Part shown: positions 53,095-61,478 of the stretch, piece by piece | Numbering within the stretch: position 1 is the stretch's first letter | Layout of the letters: each line of letters starts with the position of its first letter | Assembly (NCBI GenBank): GCA_023395395.1 | Contig: JAEWZH010000006.1 | Span: 1 to 64,000, forward strand | Length of the DNA: 64,000 nucleotides | Source of the DNA: Bacteroidota bacterium | GTDB lineage: Bacteria > Bacteroidota > Bacteroidia > Bacteroidales > Porphyromonadaceae | Reading direction: 5' to 3' | Program-made: the position numbers and the translations under genes | Notes under the pieces: model-generated | The model's input: the letters and a program-made list of their open reading frames with translations, nothing else | What the model was told of the DNA's origin: nothing | Databases searched by the model: none

Positions 53095-54500
53095 ACGTCT
53101 CTTCCCGGTTTGAGTGTTGCTGCATCATCAAAAGTCAGTATCGCATTGACAAGCGTAGCAGCGAGATTACTGCCTCCCTTACGCCCCTCGATGATGAGCT
53201 TGGGAATTGCCCTAAAGGGCTTAATCATCTGCTTAGACTCGCATACATTGACAAACCCTACGGGAGCTGCCACAATACCATTAGGTGTTGCCTTTCCTCT
53301 ACGGATAAGGTGTGCCAATTCCATCAAGGCCGTGGGAGCATTACCAAAGGCGAAGAGCGCATCAGGGTGCTCTTCTACTGCCAATCTAATCCCTGCCTGA
53401 GTGCGGGTAATCCCCAATCGTCCTGTCATGTCAGCAATACGAGGGTCGTGCAAATAGCACTTTGCCTCAATACCCAGTCGCTCCAATGCCCCTTTACGAA
53501 TCCCTGAAACAACCATTGTCACATCTGTGATGATGGTTTTTATTTTACCGTCATGACATGCCTCATAGAGCTTTGACACAGCGTTGGTGTCGCTATAGAA
53601 AATCTCCTCCATTTCAAAATCAGCAGTGGTGTGAATCGCATGAAGAAGTGCCCACTTATGATCCAATGGGACATCAGGCCGCTTTAGCAAAGAGGAGATG
53701 GTCTTAAAGCTTTCCATCATTATCTGCTGACCAATCTTCTCCTTGCCCTCGTGCTTCTCCCTATAGTAGCCACGGGGGGTTATTATATGATTGCCTGAAA
53801 GATAGCTCTGGCTATTTCCAATCAACACGATTGTAAACATATCTACTACCTCTGTATCCATTTCTCCCAGAGTAGTCACTATGATACTCTGATCTTCCCT
53901 TCCCGCTTGTCGTACGATACCTACGGGAGTGTCGGCGCTCCTGCTCTTGAGGAATAATTCACGGACCCGCTCCAATTGCCAAAATCTCTTTTGGCTCTTG
54001 GGGTTGTATATGGCTGTGACAAAGTCTGCATCAGCAGCAGCTACTACCCTTCGCTCAATAGTTGCCCAAGGAGTCATAAGATCAGAGAGTGAGATGATAC
54101 AGAGGTCATGCCCTATCGGAGCTCCGAGAAGCGAAGCTGCCTCCTGGAATGCGGAAATGCCCGGCAATACCTCAAGCTCTACATCACTACCTCGCTCCTC
54201 GCGCATCTCATACATGAGGGGTGCCATACCATAGATACCAGCATCACCCGAACTGATTACACAGGTCACCTTGCCCTGCTCTGCCTGCTCAAAGGCAAGC
54301 TCTGCTCTCGCACGTTCTTGGCGCATCCCACTATCGATACACTCAGCTCCCTCCTTGAGCAATGATCCTATAAATTGGAAATAATAGTCGTACCCGACCA
54401 CAGCATCGGACTCTCCCAATACCTTCTGTACAGCCGGAGTCATCTCATCAGCTCTACCCGGACCTATTCCCACTATGTATATCTTCCCTTTATTACCCAT
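53091..54500 (-). CDS. CobJ-CobH fusion: precorrin-3B C17-methyltransferase + precorrin-8X methylmutase
   Basis: A 469-residue fusion. Residues 1-245 are CobJ/CbiH (IYIVGIGPGRADEMTPAV, VISSGDAGIYGMAPLMYE near 81, VLPGISAFQEAASLLGAP near 111). Residues 256-469 are CobH/CbiC, with LLHAIHTTADFE near 285 carrying the catalytic histidine, and APVGFVNVCESK near 410. It both contracts the ring and moves the methyl to C12. First of nine overlapping genes; the region upstream holds array E. Confidence 0.93.
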   Translation of the reverse strand: MGNKGKIYIVGIGPGRADEMTPAVQKVLGESDAVVGYDYYFQFIGSLLKEGAECIDSGMRQERARAELAFEQAEQGKVTCVISSGDAGIYGMAPLMYEMREERGSDVELEVLPGISAFQEAASLLGAPIGHDLCIISLSDLMTPWATIERRVVAAADADFVTAIYNPKSQKRFWQLERVRELFLKSRSADTPVGIVRQAGREDQSIIVTTLGEMDTEVVDMFTIVLIGNSQSYLSGNHIITPRGYYREKHEGKEKIGQQIMMESFKTISSLLKRPDVPLDHKWALLHAIHTTADFEMEEIFYSDTNAVSKLYEACHDGKIKTIITDVTMVVSGIRKGALERLGIEAKCYLHDPRIADMTGRLGITRTQAGIRLAVEEHPDALFAFGNAPTALMELAHLIRRGKATPNGIVAAPVGFVNVCESKQMIKPFRAIPKLIIEGRKGGSNLAATLVNAILTFDDAATLKPGRDV

Positions 54501-54567
54501 ATATTACGATTTAATACTACTCTTAAATATAATCACTTGACTACAAGAATATTACAATTACATAAAC

Positions 54568-54677
54568 CTCCTCTATAGAGAGAATTCATCTCCTCTATAG
54601 AGAGAATTTGTCTCCTCTATAGAGAGAATTTGTCTCCTCTATAGAGGAAATCCGTCTCCTCTATAGAGGAGATTTGT
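54568..54677. repeat. 22-bp-period palindromic array E (five units, most regular)
   Basis: CTATA cores lie at 54573, 54595, 54617, 54639 and 54661, each exactly 22 bases apart. The unit is CTCCTCTATAGAGAGAATTTGT with small changes. Units four and five have perfect CCTCTATAGAGG, extended to TCTCCTCTATAGAGGAGA in the last. The array lies between the PepSY stop and the cobJ-cobH start, and its right end matches array A. Confidence 0.92.
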
Positions 54678-54714
54678 GTCGGATATATACTAGTCATACT
54701 GCCCGCAAAACTAC

Positions 54715-56178
54715 TCACCTTTTTTGTTTTAATCTCGACTTACGAATAAGTCTTGTCCAAAAATGGAATCCAAGCACCATTCCAGTCACCGAAAGCACTA
54801 ACCCTCCTATGCAGAGCGAGGTAATAAGCACCTTCCTGAACATTGGATGCCCGGCAAAGTACTTGATGCGAAGACTGTGAAAAGCTGGATAAATCCACTT
54901 CTTGATCCTATTATTGGTATTGAAATACCGTATGTTACCCTCAGTAGGTGTGACATAGAAATGACTCTTGTCTGGGTCATTGCATATCACCTTATAGACC
55001 GGCAATGTCTCACTCTCAATATTGCTTACGTAGTAATTGTCGTACGCCTCCAACAATTCTACACTCATCGGGGCATCAACAAATCGACTCAATCGCCCCA
55101 ACACTTCATCTTTAGTAAGATAGAGGGGTTGAATTGAAGTACTTGTGGCATCAAACTTGGCGACTGTATCTCTGTAGGTCACGGTATAAAATGTCTTGGT
55201 GCCGAACTGTTCAAATTCGATCTCTTTTACCTCTCCCAGTTGTTTCAATAGTTCGCGATAGTCCAAGGAAAAGCCGGAGAAGTCTACTTTGTCCCTTTTC
55301 CTTACTGCACTTTTTAGCTTAGGATTGTGCTGCTTCACTATCCAATCTGGAAGCTCTTGCATGGAGAGAAGTCCACTAAGGGCAAACATCATAGAAAAGA
55401 AACCAAAGAGTATCCCAAAGATATGATGAAGCCGATAGCTCCTCTTTCGATATGGACTTTGCAATCGTCTCCTTTTTCTCCAAGTAATCCAGTAGTATCG
55501 AATCCCTACAACTATACCAGCCAAGCACATGATGGCGCATAGCCCAGAAAGTATCGATACTATCGCCAACCATAAATCCCTATTTTGCCTCAGCTGCCAA
55601 AAGTAAAGCATGTGTGGGATAGTGCTCAATGCCCCACCGATTCTTTCCTCTTTGGTACAATATTGTAGTGCTTCGCCTGTCCGTGAAGAGAGATATAGGT
55701 AACTATTTTGAGGATCACTGTACTTAATGCGGTAGATAGGGAAATGCTCCTTTAGTGAGCTATAGGGAGTCCATGTATCCAAGCGGTTCATCTCTCTGAT
55801 CTCCTTGATAGGATAAGTACTCCAGCGCCTTGCCTGCTCAAGGATATAAGAATAGCTGACACTGCTCTCCACTACTGGGGTGAAGGAGGTGTCAGCTACT
55901 AATTGCAAGGTTTGCTGGTCTGTCGTAAGTCTGATGATGGACTTTCCGGAGAAGGTGGTGAGCTGAAGGTTCTTCAATTCTTCCCCTTCAGGTACCTGAT
56001 CAAGTATCTGCCTCAAACTCGGAAGTGTACCACCGATAGTATCTCGGTGGACAATACCCTGATTTCCGACCTTTGGGAAAGAGAAAAAGAGCATCCCTAG
56101 CCCTGAGAGAAACCATACAAACATCATCGGAGCAAGTAGAGCTCCCAACCATTTATGCATTCCAGACCAGACTTTCAT
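54715..56178 (-). CDS. PepSY-associated membrane protein in the corrinoid operon
   Basis: A 487-residue PepSY_TM-type protein: N-terminal helix in MHKWLGALLAPMMFVWFLSGLGMLFF, helices at about 208-230, 255-275 and 450-470, and two periplasmic PepSY-like domains. Conserved histidines sit at helix ends (HKW, RLHHIFG, FHSLRI) as in membrane haem/flavin reductases of this superfamily. It is the first gene after cobalamin riboswitch 2. A role in reducing an imported corrinoid or metal complex is suggested by context only. A paralog lies at 29709. Confidence 0.75.
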   Translation of the reverse strand: MKVWSGMHKWLGALLAPMMFVWFLSGLGMLFFSFPKVGNQGIVHRDTIGGTLPSLRQILDQVPEGEELKNLQLTTFSGKSIIRLTTDQQTLQLVADTSFTPVVESSVSYSYILEQARRWSTYPIKEIREMNRLDTWTPYSSLKEHFPIYRIKYSDPQNSYLYLSSRTGEALQYCTKEERIGGALSTIPHMLYFWQLRQNRDLWLAIVSILSGLCAIMCLAGIVVGIRYYWITWRKRRRLQSPYRKRSYRLHHIFGILFGFFSMMFALSGLLSMQELPDWIVKQHNPKLKSAVRKRDKVDFSGFSLDYRELLKQLGEVKEIEFEQFGTKTFYTVTYRDTVAKFDATSTSIQPLYLTKDEVLGRLSRFVDAPMSVELLEAYDNYYVSNIESETLPVYKVICNDPDKSHFYVTPTEGNIRYFNTNNRIKKWIYPAFHSLRIKYFAGHPMFRKVLITSLCIGGLVLSVTGMVLGFHFWTRLIRKSRLKQKR

Positions 56179-56334
56179 CCTTTATTTCTTGTCTCCTGAG
56201 CAATAGATTAGGCACCAAAAAGTACCAAAGTACATGGAAGCCAAAAAGGTCTCAGACAGCTATTCTTCATGGATTGAAGAGATTTCACATAACGCACTCT
56301 TGCCCCCGAGAGTACAAATTAATAAAATAGCTAT

Positions 56335-56515
56335 GGCAGGTTTCCTGACTCGCTTCCCTTTGGAGATGTCTTCCCATCTGCTCATGAGACAGTGACAATA
56401 ATCAGAGGATACTCCAAATGTTTACGAAGCTCACAGTAGCGGGCACTGCTCTAGACTTACACTAGATTCCCTTTTATGCTCCCGAGATAGACTACCCAAG
56501 GGCATCACCACAACT
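56335..56515 (-). promoter_or_regulatory. cobalamin riboswitch 2
   Basis: On the minus strand the elements occur in order: GGGAATCTAGTG near 56470, the GCAGTGCCCGCTACTGTGAG core near 56432-56452, and the 3' AGTCAGGAAACCTGCCAT at about 56335-56355. It lies upstream of the PepSY gene and, by extension, the corrin biosynthesis/transport operon. About 155 bases separate it from the PepSY start; no other feature is recognised in that stretch. Confidence 0.9.
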
Positions 56516-56522
56516 TTCCTCG

Positions 56523-56530
56523 CAAAGATA
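56523..56530 (-). promoter_or_regulatory. -7 box of the leftward corrinoid operon
   Basis: TATCTTTG on the minus strand immediately upstream of the aptamer; the TTG box is not clear. Confidence 0.55.
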
Positions 56531-56637
56531 ATACTATTTATCAATAAACTAAAATTATACCGTTTGTCTGAGCTCAGATAATTCAACCTATTTGGCAAGC
56601 GCATTAAGCATGTATATAGTAAATAAAAATACTTTAG

Positions 56638-56645
56638 TACCTTTG
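56638..56645 (+). promoter_or_regulatory. -7 box of the glycosyltransferase pair
   Basis: TACCTTTG about 80 bases before the ATG at 56725; divergent from riboswitch 2. Confidence 0.5.
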
Positions 56646-56724
56646 TGGCGGATCATTCTCAAATAAATTATTAACTATAAGATACTGAACTAAATGGTTT
56701 GACTATTCCTATTACTTAGATAAT

Positions 56725-57738
56725 ATGCCAAAAATATCGATTATTATACCTGTATACAACGTCGAGAGATACCTCAGACGTTGTCTCAATAGTGTAGCAA
56801 ATCAGACCTTTGCTGATTGGGAGGCTATCTGTGTCAATGATGGGAGCCCTGATAGAAGTGCTTTGATTTTGGAGGAATACGCAGCGGACGATCCACGCTT
56901 CAAAATAATTACCAAGGAAAATGGAGGGCTCTCCGATGCTCGCAATGTAGGCATGTCGCATACCACCGGGGACTATATCATGTATCTTGACTCTGATGAT
57001 CTCATACATCCACAGACTATGGAGATAGCCCTACAGCTCGCCCAACGTGATGGTTCGGACATCGTAAGTTGGTACAAAGACCCTCTTTTTAGACCCCAAT
57101 TGCTAGTAATGGCGAAGCTCGGATTTAACGTAGATAATGCGCTCCCTCGCGGTATCAACAAGCGATTTGAACTCTCAAAGGTAAGAAGCTATGTCACAGA
57201 CGATGTATTTGCCCATGTAACGGAGTACTCTAAGACAAACATCAAGCACCCTATCAAGCATTTCTATGTCTGGCGCCATCTGATAAAAAGAGAACTAGTA
57301 GCAGATGTGCCATTTATCAAAGGATTAACCTTTGAGGATTTCCCTTGGTGGAGCGAGGTAATTTTGAAAAATCCTAGGGTGACCATCACCAACCTACCAT
57401 TCTACTACTACTTCCCCAACTTTGGATCCATAGATTTAGGCAGCAAGCAGGAAAAGAAAATCCTTAATTGGATTACCGGGCTAGAGCATAGCTATAAGCT
57501 CTATGAGGCAAGGGCTACTGAATACCAAAAAGCTCAGTGGAGCAAAAATTGTATGTGGGCAGTCATCGTAATCCAAATAGCAAAGGATCTAAAGTTGGTT
57601 GCAGAGAGCTCTGAAGCCGAGACGTTTCGACGTCGCCTCAGAGAGCTGTGGAATCTGGGTGTGTTTGACCATCCAACTGGCAAAAAAGAAGAATACAATC
57701 GTCTGAAGATAAAGGAGTTTATCGAATCGACTAACTAA
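56725..57738 (+). CDS. glycosyltransferase family 2
   Basis: A 337-residue GT-A glycosyltransferase: ISIIIPVYNVERYLRRCLNSV at the N-terminus, CVNDGSPDRSALILEEYA near 37, ENGGLSDARNVGMSHT near 65 and MYLDSDDLIHP near 89 with the DXD metal site. The C-terminal half is specific to this group. Probably adds a sugar to a surface polysaccharide. Paired with the next glycosyltransferase (11-base gap). Confidence 0.9.
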   Translation: MPKISIIIPVYNVERYLRRCLNSVANQTFADWEAICVNDGSPDRSALILEEYAADDPRFKIITKENGGLSDARNVGMSHTTGDYIMYLDSDDLIHPQTMEIALQLAQRDGSDIVSWYKDPLFRPQLLVMAKLGFNVDNALPRGINKRFELSKVRSYVTDDVFAHVTEYSKTNIKHPIKHFYVWRHLIKRELVADVPFIKGLTFEDFPWWSEVILKNPRVTITNLPFYYYFPNFGSIDLGSKQEKKILNWITGLEHSYKLYEARATEYQKAQWSKNCMWAVIVIQIAKDLKLVAESSEAETFRRRLRELWNLGVFDHPTGKKEEYNRLKIKEFIESTN

Positions 57739-57749
57739 GAATCAACGAA

Positions 57750-58598
57750 ATGCCACTGAAGATTGCTGCCATCACGATGGCTCGTAACGACCTCTTCTTT
57801 CTTTCTCGCTGGATCGAATACTATGGGCGAGAATTGGGGAAAGAGCATCTCTACATCACGCTTGATGGAGAGGATCAGGAATTGCCACACAATCACGAAG
57901 GCACGAATATTAAAAAACTACCACACCACGCACTATCCAGAGCCAAAGGAGATAAGTATAGAATTGGTGTACTATCAGAACTGGCAAAAAAGTTATTCAA
58001 TCAGGGATACGACAGAGTTATCGGTACCGATGCAGATGAATTTATCATCGTAGACCCCAAGCTCGGTATTTCTCTCAAAGAATACCTATCTCGCACTCGG
58101 ATTACTAGTTCTCTCTCTCCTCTCGGTCTCGACTTGGGACAAAGAAGACAAGAGGAGCCAGCACCTTTGGATCCTACCCAATCGCTATTAGTTCAGCGTA
58201 GATATGCGGTTCTTTCTCCCCGCTATACCAAAGCCTCAATACTGACCCGACCTCTTCGTTGGGGCTCGGGCTTCCATAGGGTAAAGGGACATAACTTCCA
58301 CATCGTCTCCGATCTCTACTTGATACATACAGGCTATTGTGACCTTGAGATTATTGCCAAGCGAGCTGGAGATACCACTAGGATTGATGCGGGATGGGAA
58401 GCTCATCTTGGACGAAGAGCTCGCACCGTCGCCCTCACTACCCACGCCGACCCGATAGATGGCGACCTTATTTTTAAGCGTGCGAGGAGACTTCAAACTA
58501 TATTTCGCCCCATCTTTGCGCTCAATAAACCTATGATGCCCTATTCTGCTCCCAAGGTCGTAAGGCTTCCGGAGCGGTTTTCCGAAATAAAAATATAA
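57750..58598 (+). CDS. glycosyltransferase, Glyco_tranf_2_4-like
   Basis: A 282-residue protein with the start KIAAITMARNDLFFLSRWIEYYGRELG and VIGTDADEFIIVDPK near 92 (DXD), the hallmark of family-2-related proteins (PF13704/GT92-like). FHRVKGHNFH and YLIHTGYCDLE fit the acceptor side of that group. Likely surface glycan synthesis with its neighbour. No membrane helix. Confidence 0.8.
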   Translation: MPLKIAAITMARNDLFFLSRWIEYYGRELGKEHLYITLDGEDQELPHNHEGTNIKKLPHHALSRAKGDKYRIGVLSELAKKLFNQGYDRVIGTDADEFIIVDPKLGISLKEYLSRTRITSSLSPLGLDLGQRRQEEPAPLDPTQSLLVQRRYAVLSPRYTKASILTRPLRWGSGFHRVKGHNFHIVSDLYLIHTGYCDLEIIAKRAGDTTRIDAGWEAHLGRRARTVALTTHADPIDGDLIFKRARRLQTIFRPIFALNKPMMPYSAPKVVRLPERFSEIKI

Positions 58599-58601
58599 AA
58601 C

Positions 58602-58636
58602 AAAAGCTCGTGGTGCAATATGCACCACGAGCTTTT
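58602..58636. terminator. bidirectional terminator between glycosyltransferase and pyrD
   Basis: A 16-bp perfect stem (AAAAGCTCGTGGTGCA, 58602-58617, with 58621-58636) and a three-base loop, with A/T-runs on both strands. Confidence 0.88.
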
Positions 58637-58657
58637 ATGTTATCTATAGTTCAGAGA

Positions 58658-59572
58658 TTAAACCTCTAAGGCACCAATAACTTCGACAATATCCTTGATG
58701 CCATAGCGCTCCATGTAGGTCTCTATCTCGCCAATCATCTTTTGTGGTGCGTAAGGATCTACAAAATTGTAGGTACCGACCTGTACTGCAGTCGCTCCAG
58801 CCAGCATAAATTCTATCGCATCAATCCCATTCGTGATACCGCCAATCCCAATCACCGGTATCTGCACCGCATGTGCCACTTGCCATACCATGCGGAGGGC
58901 AATAGGCTTGATAGCCGGACCTGAGAGCCCTCCCGTCACCGTAGAGAGTATTGGCTTCCTTTTGTGCGCATCTATCGCCATCCCAAGGAACGTATTGACC
59001 AACGAAACGGCATCTGCACCATGCTGTTCAGCGATACAAGCCATACGAGCTATATCAGTCACATTAGGCGAAAGCTTCACGATAAGCGTATGGCTATAGA
59101 CCTTGCGAATTTCCGAGACAATTTCTGCAATTCCCTTTTCAGAGACTCCGAAAGCCATCCCTCCATTCTTGACATTTGGACAAGAGATATTAAGCTCCAT
59201 GGAACGAATCCCTTCCAATCTATCCATAGCGGAGGCGACAGCGATATAGTCATCAATAGTGGAACCATTGACATTAGGAATAATCTCCGTCCCCAACTTT
59301 ATCACCTCTGGGTATGTCTGCGTGATATAGTAATCTAGCCCTTTATTCTGAAGCCCTACAGCATTGAGCATGCCCGAAGGGGTCTCTGCCATACGTTGGG
59401 GGGCATTGCCTTCACGAGGTTCAAGTGTCGTGCCCTTGGTAAAGATGCCACCTAAGCAGGAGACATCATAGATTCTATTCATCAAGAGTCCATCTCCAAA
59501 TGTCCCTGAAGCGACGGTGATTGGATTCTTTAGTTGAGCCTCACCTATTCTAACCTTTAGATTTTTCTCCAT
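58658..59572 (-). CDS. pyrD: dihydroorotate dehydrogenase, class 1B catalytic subunit
   Basis: Oxidises dihydroorotate to orotate in pyrimidine synthesis, passing electrons via FMN to PyrK. The start MEKNLKVRIGEAQL at 59572 gives 304 residues. Motifs: PITVASGTFGDG near 18, NAVGLQNKGLDYY near 70, MELNISCPNVKNGG near 123 (active-site Cys nearby), LIVKLSPNVTD near 160, and GIGGITNGIDAIEFMLAGATAVQVGT near 238. The adjacent pyrK gene confirms class 1B (NAD-linked). Confidence 0.96.
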   Translation of the reverse strand: MEKNLKVRIGEAQLKNPITVASGTFGDGLLMNRIYDVSCLGGIFTKGTTLEPREGNAPQRMAETPSGMLNAVGLQNKGLDYYITQTYPEVIKLGTEIIPNVNGSTIDDYIAVASAMDRLEGIRSMELNISCPNVKNGGMAFGVSEKGIAEIVSEIRKVYSHTLIVKLSPNVTDIARMACIAEQHGADAVSLVNTFLGMAIDAHKRKPILSTVTGGLSGPAIKPIALRMVWQVAHAVQIPVIGIGGITNGIDAIEFMLAGATAVQVGTYNFVDPYAPQKMIGEIETYMERYGIKDIVEVIGALEV

Positions 59573-59576
59573 ATCC

Positions 59577-60356
59577 TTAGTCCCAAAGTAGTTCAGTGGT
59601 ATCAAATACAGGGCCATCGTGACAAACTGTTTTGTGCCCCTTCACTGTCGGTTCTACGCAACAAAGGCAGACCCCTATGCCACAAGCCATGTGATTCTCT
59701 AACGAAGCCTGCGCAGGGATACCCTCCTCTTTTGCCCATTGAGCAACAGCCTTCATCATCGGTGTAGGTCCACACATATATATATGGGTGAATTTTTTCT
59801 CCTTCAGCACCGAGTGCTGGGTCACAAACCCGGTCTCTCCGAGAGAAGCATCCTCAGTAGTGATAAACAACTCACCTATTGCTTCAAAGTGCGAAAGATC
59901 AGAGAAGTGTGCTGCACTCCTAGCTCCAAGGAGGAAGGTCGGCTTGATGCCCTTAGCCTTCATGGCACACCCGAGGGCGTACATAGGAGCAACCCCTACC
60001 CCTCCTCCGACCAAAAGAGGGCGATCTGACGGCTCAGGTATCCGGAACGTATTGCCAAGTGGCAACATGATGTTGAAGCAGCTCCCCACAGGCGCATTGT
60101 ATAGCGTCTCTGTACCCTTACCTGCATTTTGGATCAGTAACTCAAGGCGCTCATCATTTGCTCTATAGACAGAGATGGGGCGGCGAAGCATCACTCCATC
60201 ACAATTCTTTACCCAAATCTCCACAAACTGTCCTGGAAGACAGAGTGGCAACACCTGATTCCGATTGATGGGAGCGAAGTGCCCCAAGAAAAGTCTATCG
60301 GAATAGACCTCCTTCTCCACCAATTCCATTTCTATGTCAAATATCTCCTTCTCCAT
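59577..60356 (-). CDS. pyrK: dihydroorotate dehydrogenase electron-transfer subunit
   Basis: FAD/2Fe-2S subunit linking PyrD to NAD. The 259 residues from the ATG at 60356 include GQFVEIWV and RRPISVYR (FAD binding), LLVGGGVGVAPMYALGCAM near 108 (NAD binding) and the cysteine cluster CGIGVCLCC...C near 222 for the 2Fe-2S centre. Leads the pyrK-pyrD pair, with four bases between genes. Confidence 0.95.
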   Translation of the reverse strand: MEKEIFDIEMELVEKEVYSDRLFLGHFAPINRNQVLPLCLPGQFVEIWVKNCDGVMLRRPISVYRANDERLELLIQNAGKGTETLYNAPVGSCFNIMLPLGNTFRIPEPSDRPLLVGGGVGVAPMYALGCAMKAKGIKPTFLLGARSAAHFSDLSHFEAIGELFITTEDASLGETGFVTQHSVLKEKKFTHIYMCGPTPMMKAVAQWAKEEGIPAQASLENHMACGIGVCLCCVEPTVKGHKTVCHDGPVFDTTELLWD

Positions 60357-60388
60357 AAAATACCATCTATTCCTCTCGTTTTCTCTTG

Positions 60389-60396
60389 CAAAAATA
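60389..60396 (-). promoter_or_regulatory. -7 box of pyrK-pyrD
   Basis: TATTTTTG on the minus strand, 33 bases upstream of the pyrK ATG. Confidence 0.5.
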
Positions 60397-60455
60397 GCCA
60401 TAATTCCGCTTCTCCACACAGTAAATATCTCATGGGCAATCGCTCTATGAAAAAA

Positions 60456-60477
60456 CTCCAGTTTCTATATGGAGACT
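60456..60477. repeat. single 22-bp palindromic unit F
   Basis: One unit, CTCCAGTTTCTATATGGAGA plus two bases, with CTCCA opposite TGGAG and a CTATA core at 60465. It closely resembles the first unit of array D. Flanking 22-base positions are degenerate. It lies upstream of pyrK. Confidence 0.55.
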
Positions 60478-60496
60478 ATTTGTAGAATCACGAAAT

Positions 60497-60829
60497 CTAT
60501 CCCGGCATCTGCTTTCTCTTCCTGTATTTTGGTTCGGGAAGTTCCTCATAGGTTGCCCTTACCAAAGAAATAATATACTCGCGGTCATCCACATCTGCTA
60601 TGTAGAAATACTTTTTTGCCCCTTCGTATGGCGATCGTAAATCTTCTATTCGCAATAGTTTATGTCCTGCTTCTGTCGGCTTTATATAGAAATTATCATC
60701 GCAAATAAGCCCGAAAATTTTGCCATTGCAATAAATCCCATAATCCCCAAACATCTTTTTAACCGTTATTGCTCCAGCATCTGAACATTGATCTACAACG
60801 TATTGTACAAAATCATCATTACAAGCCAT
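60497..60829 (-). CDS. TfoX N-terminal domain protein
   Basis: A 110-residue protein consisting of a TfoX_N domain only (VKKMFGDYGIYCNGKIFGLICDDNFYIKP). TfoX regulates competence in gammaproteobacteria; stand-alone N-domains are widespread and uncharacterised, so no competence role is claimed. The basic tail PKYRKRKQMPG is notable. Lies 18 bases downstream of the thioesterase gene. Confidence 0.85.
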   Translation of the reverse strand: MACNDDFVQYVVDQCSDAGAITVKKMFGDYGIYCNGKIFGLICDDNFYIKPTEAGHKLLRIEDLRSPYEGAKKYFYIADVDDREYIISLVRATYEELPEPKYRKRKQMPG

Positions 60830-60847
60830 CGCTTACAAATCTTTTAA

Positions 60848-61315
60848 TTACCTTTTTAGTAGAATAGATACCATACTACCCTTCACCCTAAGTTTGTTTG
60901 CAGCCCATAGCTCTAAATCCATCACTACCTTACGGTCAGTGACCTCTTTGATAATAGCTTTTAGCTCTAGTGTGTGCCCCATAGGTGTAGGAGATAGAAA
61001 GTTGACATTAAGATTGGCTGTGACATATCGGAGATTGGGCAAGGTGTCCATCACTCTCCCAAAATGGCGATAGCCTGCAGCTGCTGCTGTGCCATTGCCA
61101 TGGCAGTCGAGGATGGCAGCAATCAATCCTCCGTAAACATTATTAGGAAATCCACCAGTAAAATGTTCTTGTGGCAAGAAGTACGCTATCGTCGTATCGC
61201 TGGTGGGATCATCGTCCAACCAATAGCTCTTGATTTTGAGACCTTGCTCATTAGCAGAGCCACAACCGTAACAGTGGCTAAACTCTTCGGAATAGTAATC
61301 TTGAAATGCTTTCAT
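60848..61315 (-). CDS. hotdog-fold thioesterase (PaaI-like)
   Basis: A 155-residue hotdog protein starting MKAFQDYYSEEFSHCYGCG. The block GGFPNNVYGGLIAAILDCHGNGTAAA near 60 matches the HGG-type active site of acyl-CoA thioesterases (here YGG). The CYGC start is common in this subgroup. Substrate unknown. Co-directional with the TfoX_N gene. Confidence 0.85.
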   Translation of the reverse strand: MKAFQDYYSEEFSHCYGCGSANEQGLKIKSYWLDDDPTSDTTIAYFLPQEHFTGGFPNNVYGGLIAAILDCHGNGTAAAAGYRHFGRVMDTLPNLRYVTANLNVNFLSPTPMGHTLELKAIIKEVTDRKVVMDLELWAANKLRVKGSMVSILLKR

Positions 61316-61344
61316 AACTGCTTGTATCGTAGACCTTGACCTCA

Positions 61345-61352
61345 CAAAGATA
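61345..61352 (-). promoter_or_regulatory. -7 box of the thioesterase unit
   Basis: TATCTTTG on the minus strand, 30 bases upstream of the start codon. Confidence 0.55.
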
Positions 61353-61444
61353 ATCAAAAACGGAGAGGCCTATAAAAATTGTGCGTTATTCTTCTCCGAA
61401 AAATACTGATCCCTACCATTATTAGTATCGAATAAGTATTTTTA

Positions 61445-61468
61445 CTAAATTTGAAATCTCAAATTTAG
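61445..61468. promoter_or_regulatory. inverted repeat carrying TAnnTTTG boxes on both strands
   Basis: CTAAATTTGA (61445-61454) and its perfect complement (61459-61468) enclose AATC. Each arm contains TAAATTTG, the -7 consensus, one per strand. The rightward copy suits the gene at 61479 with a very short leader. It could be a promoter-embedded operator or just a hairpin. Confidence 0.5.
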
Positions 61469-61478
61469 TCATGTAAGT

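Noticed and set aside
54568..54677. array E as a CRISPR array
   Set aside because: The period is only 22 bp, with no room for spacers; all units are near-identical along their length, so it is a tandem repeat.
54568..54677. array E hairpins as intrinsic terminators
   Set aside because: The stems are short, AT-centred and not followed by U-runs.
60497..60829. TfoX_N protein as evidence of natural competence
   Set aside because: Stand-alone TfoX N-domains are widespread in non-competent bacteria, and no competence genes are nearby.
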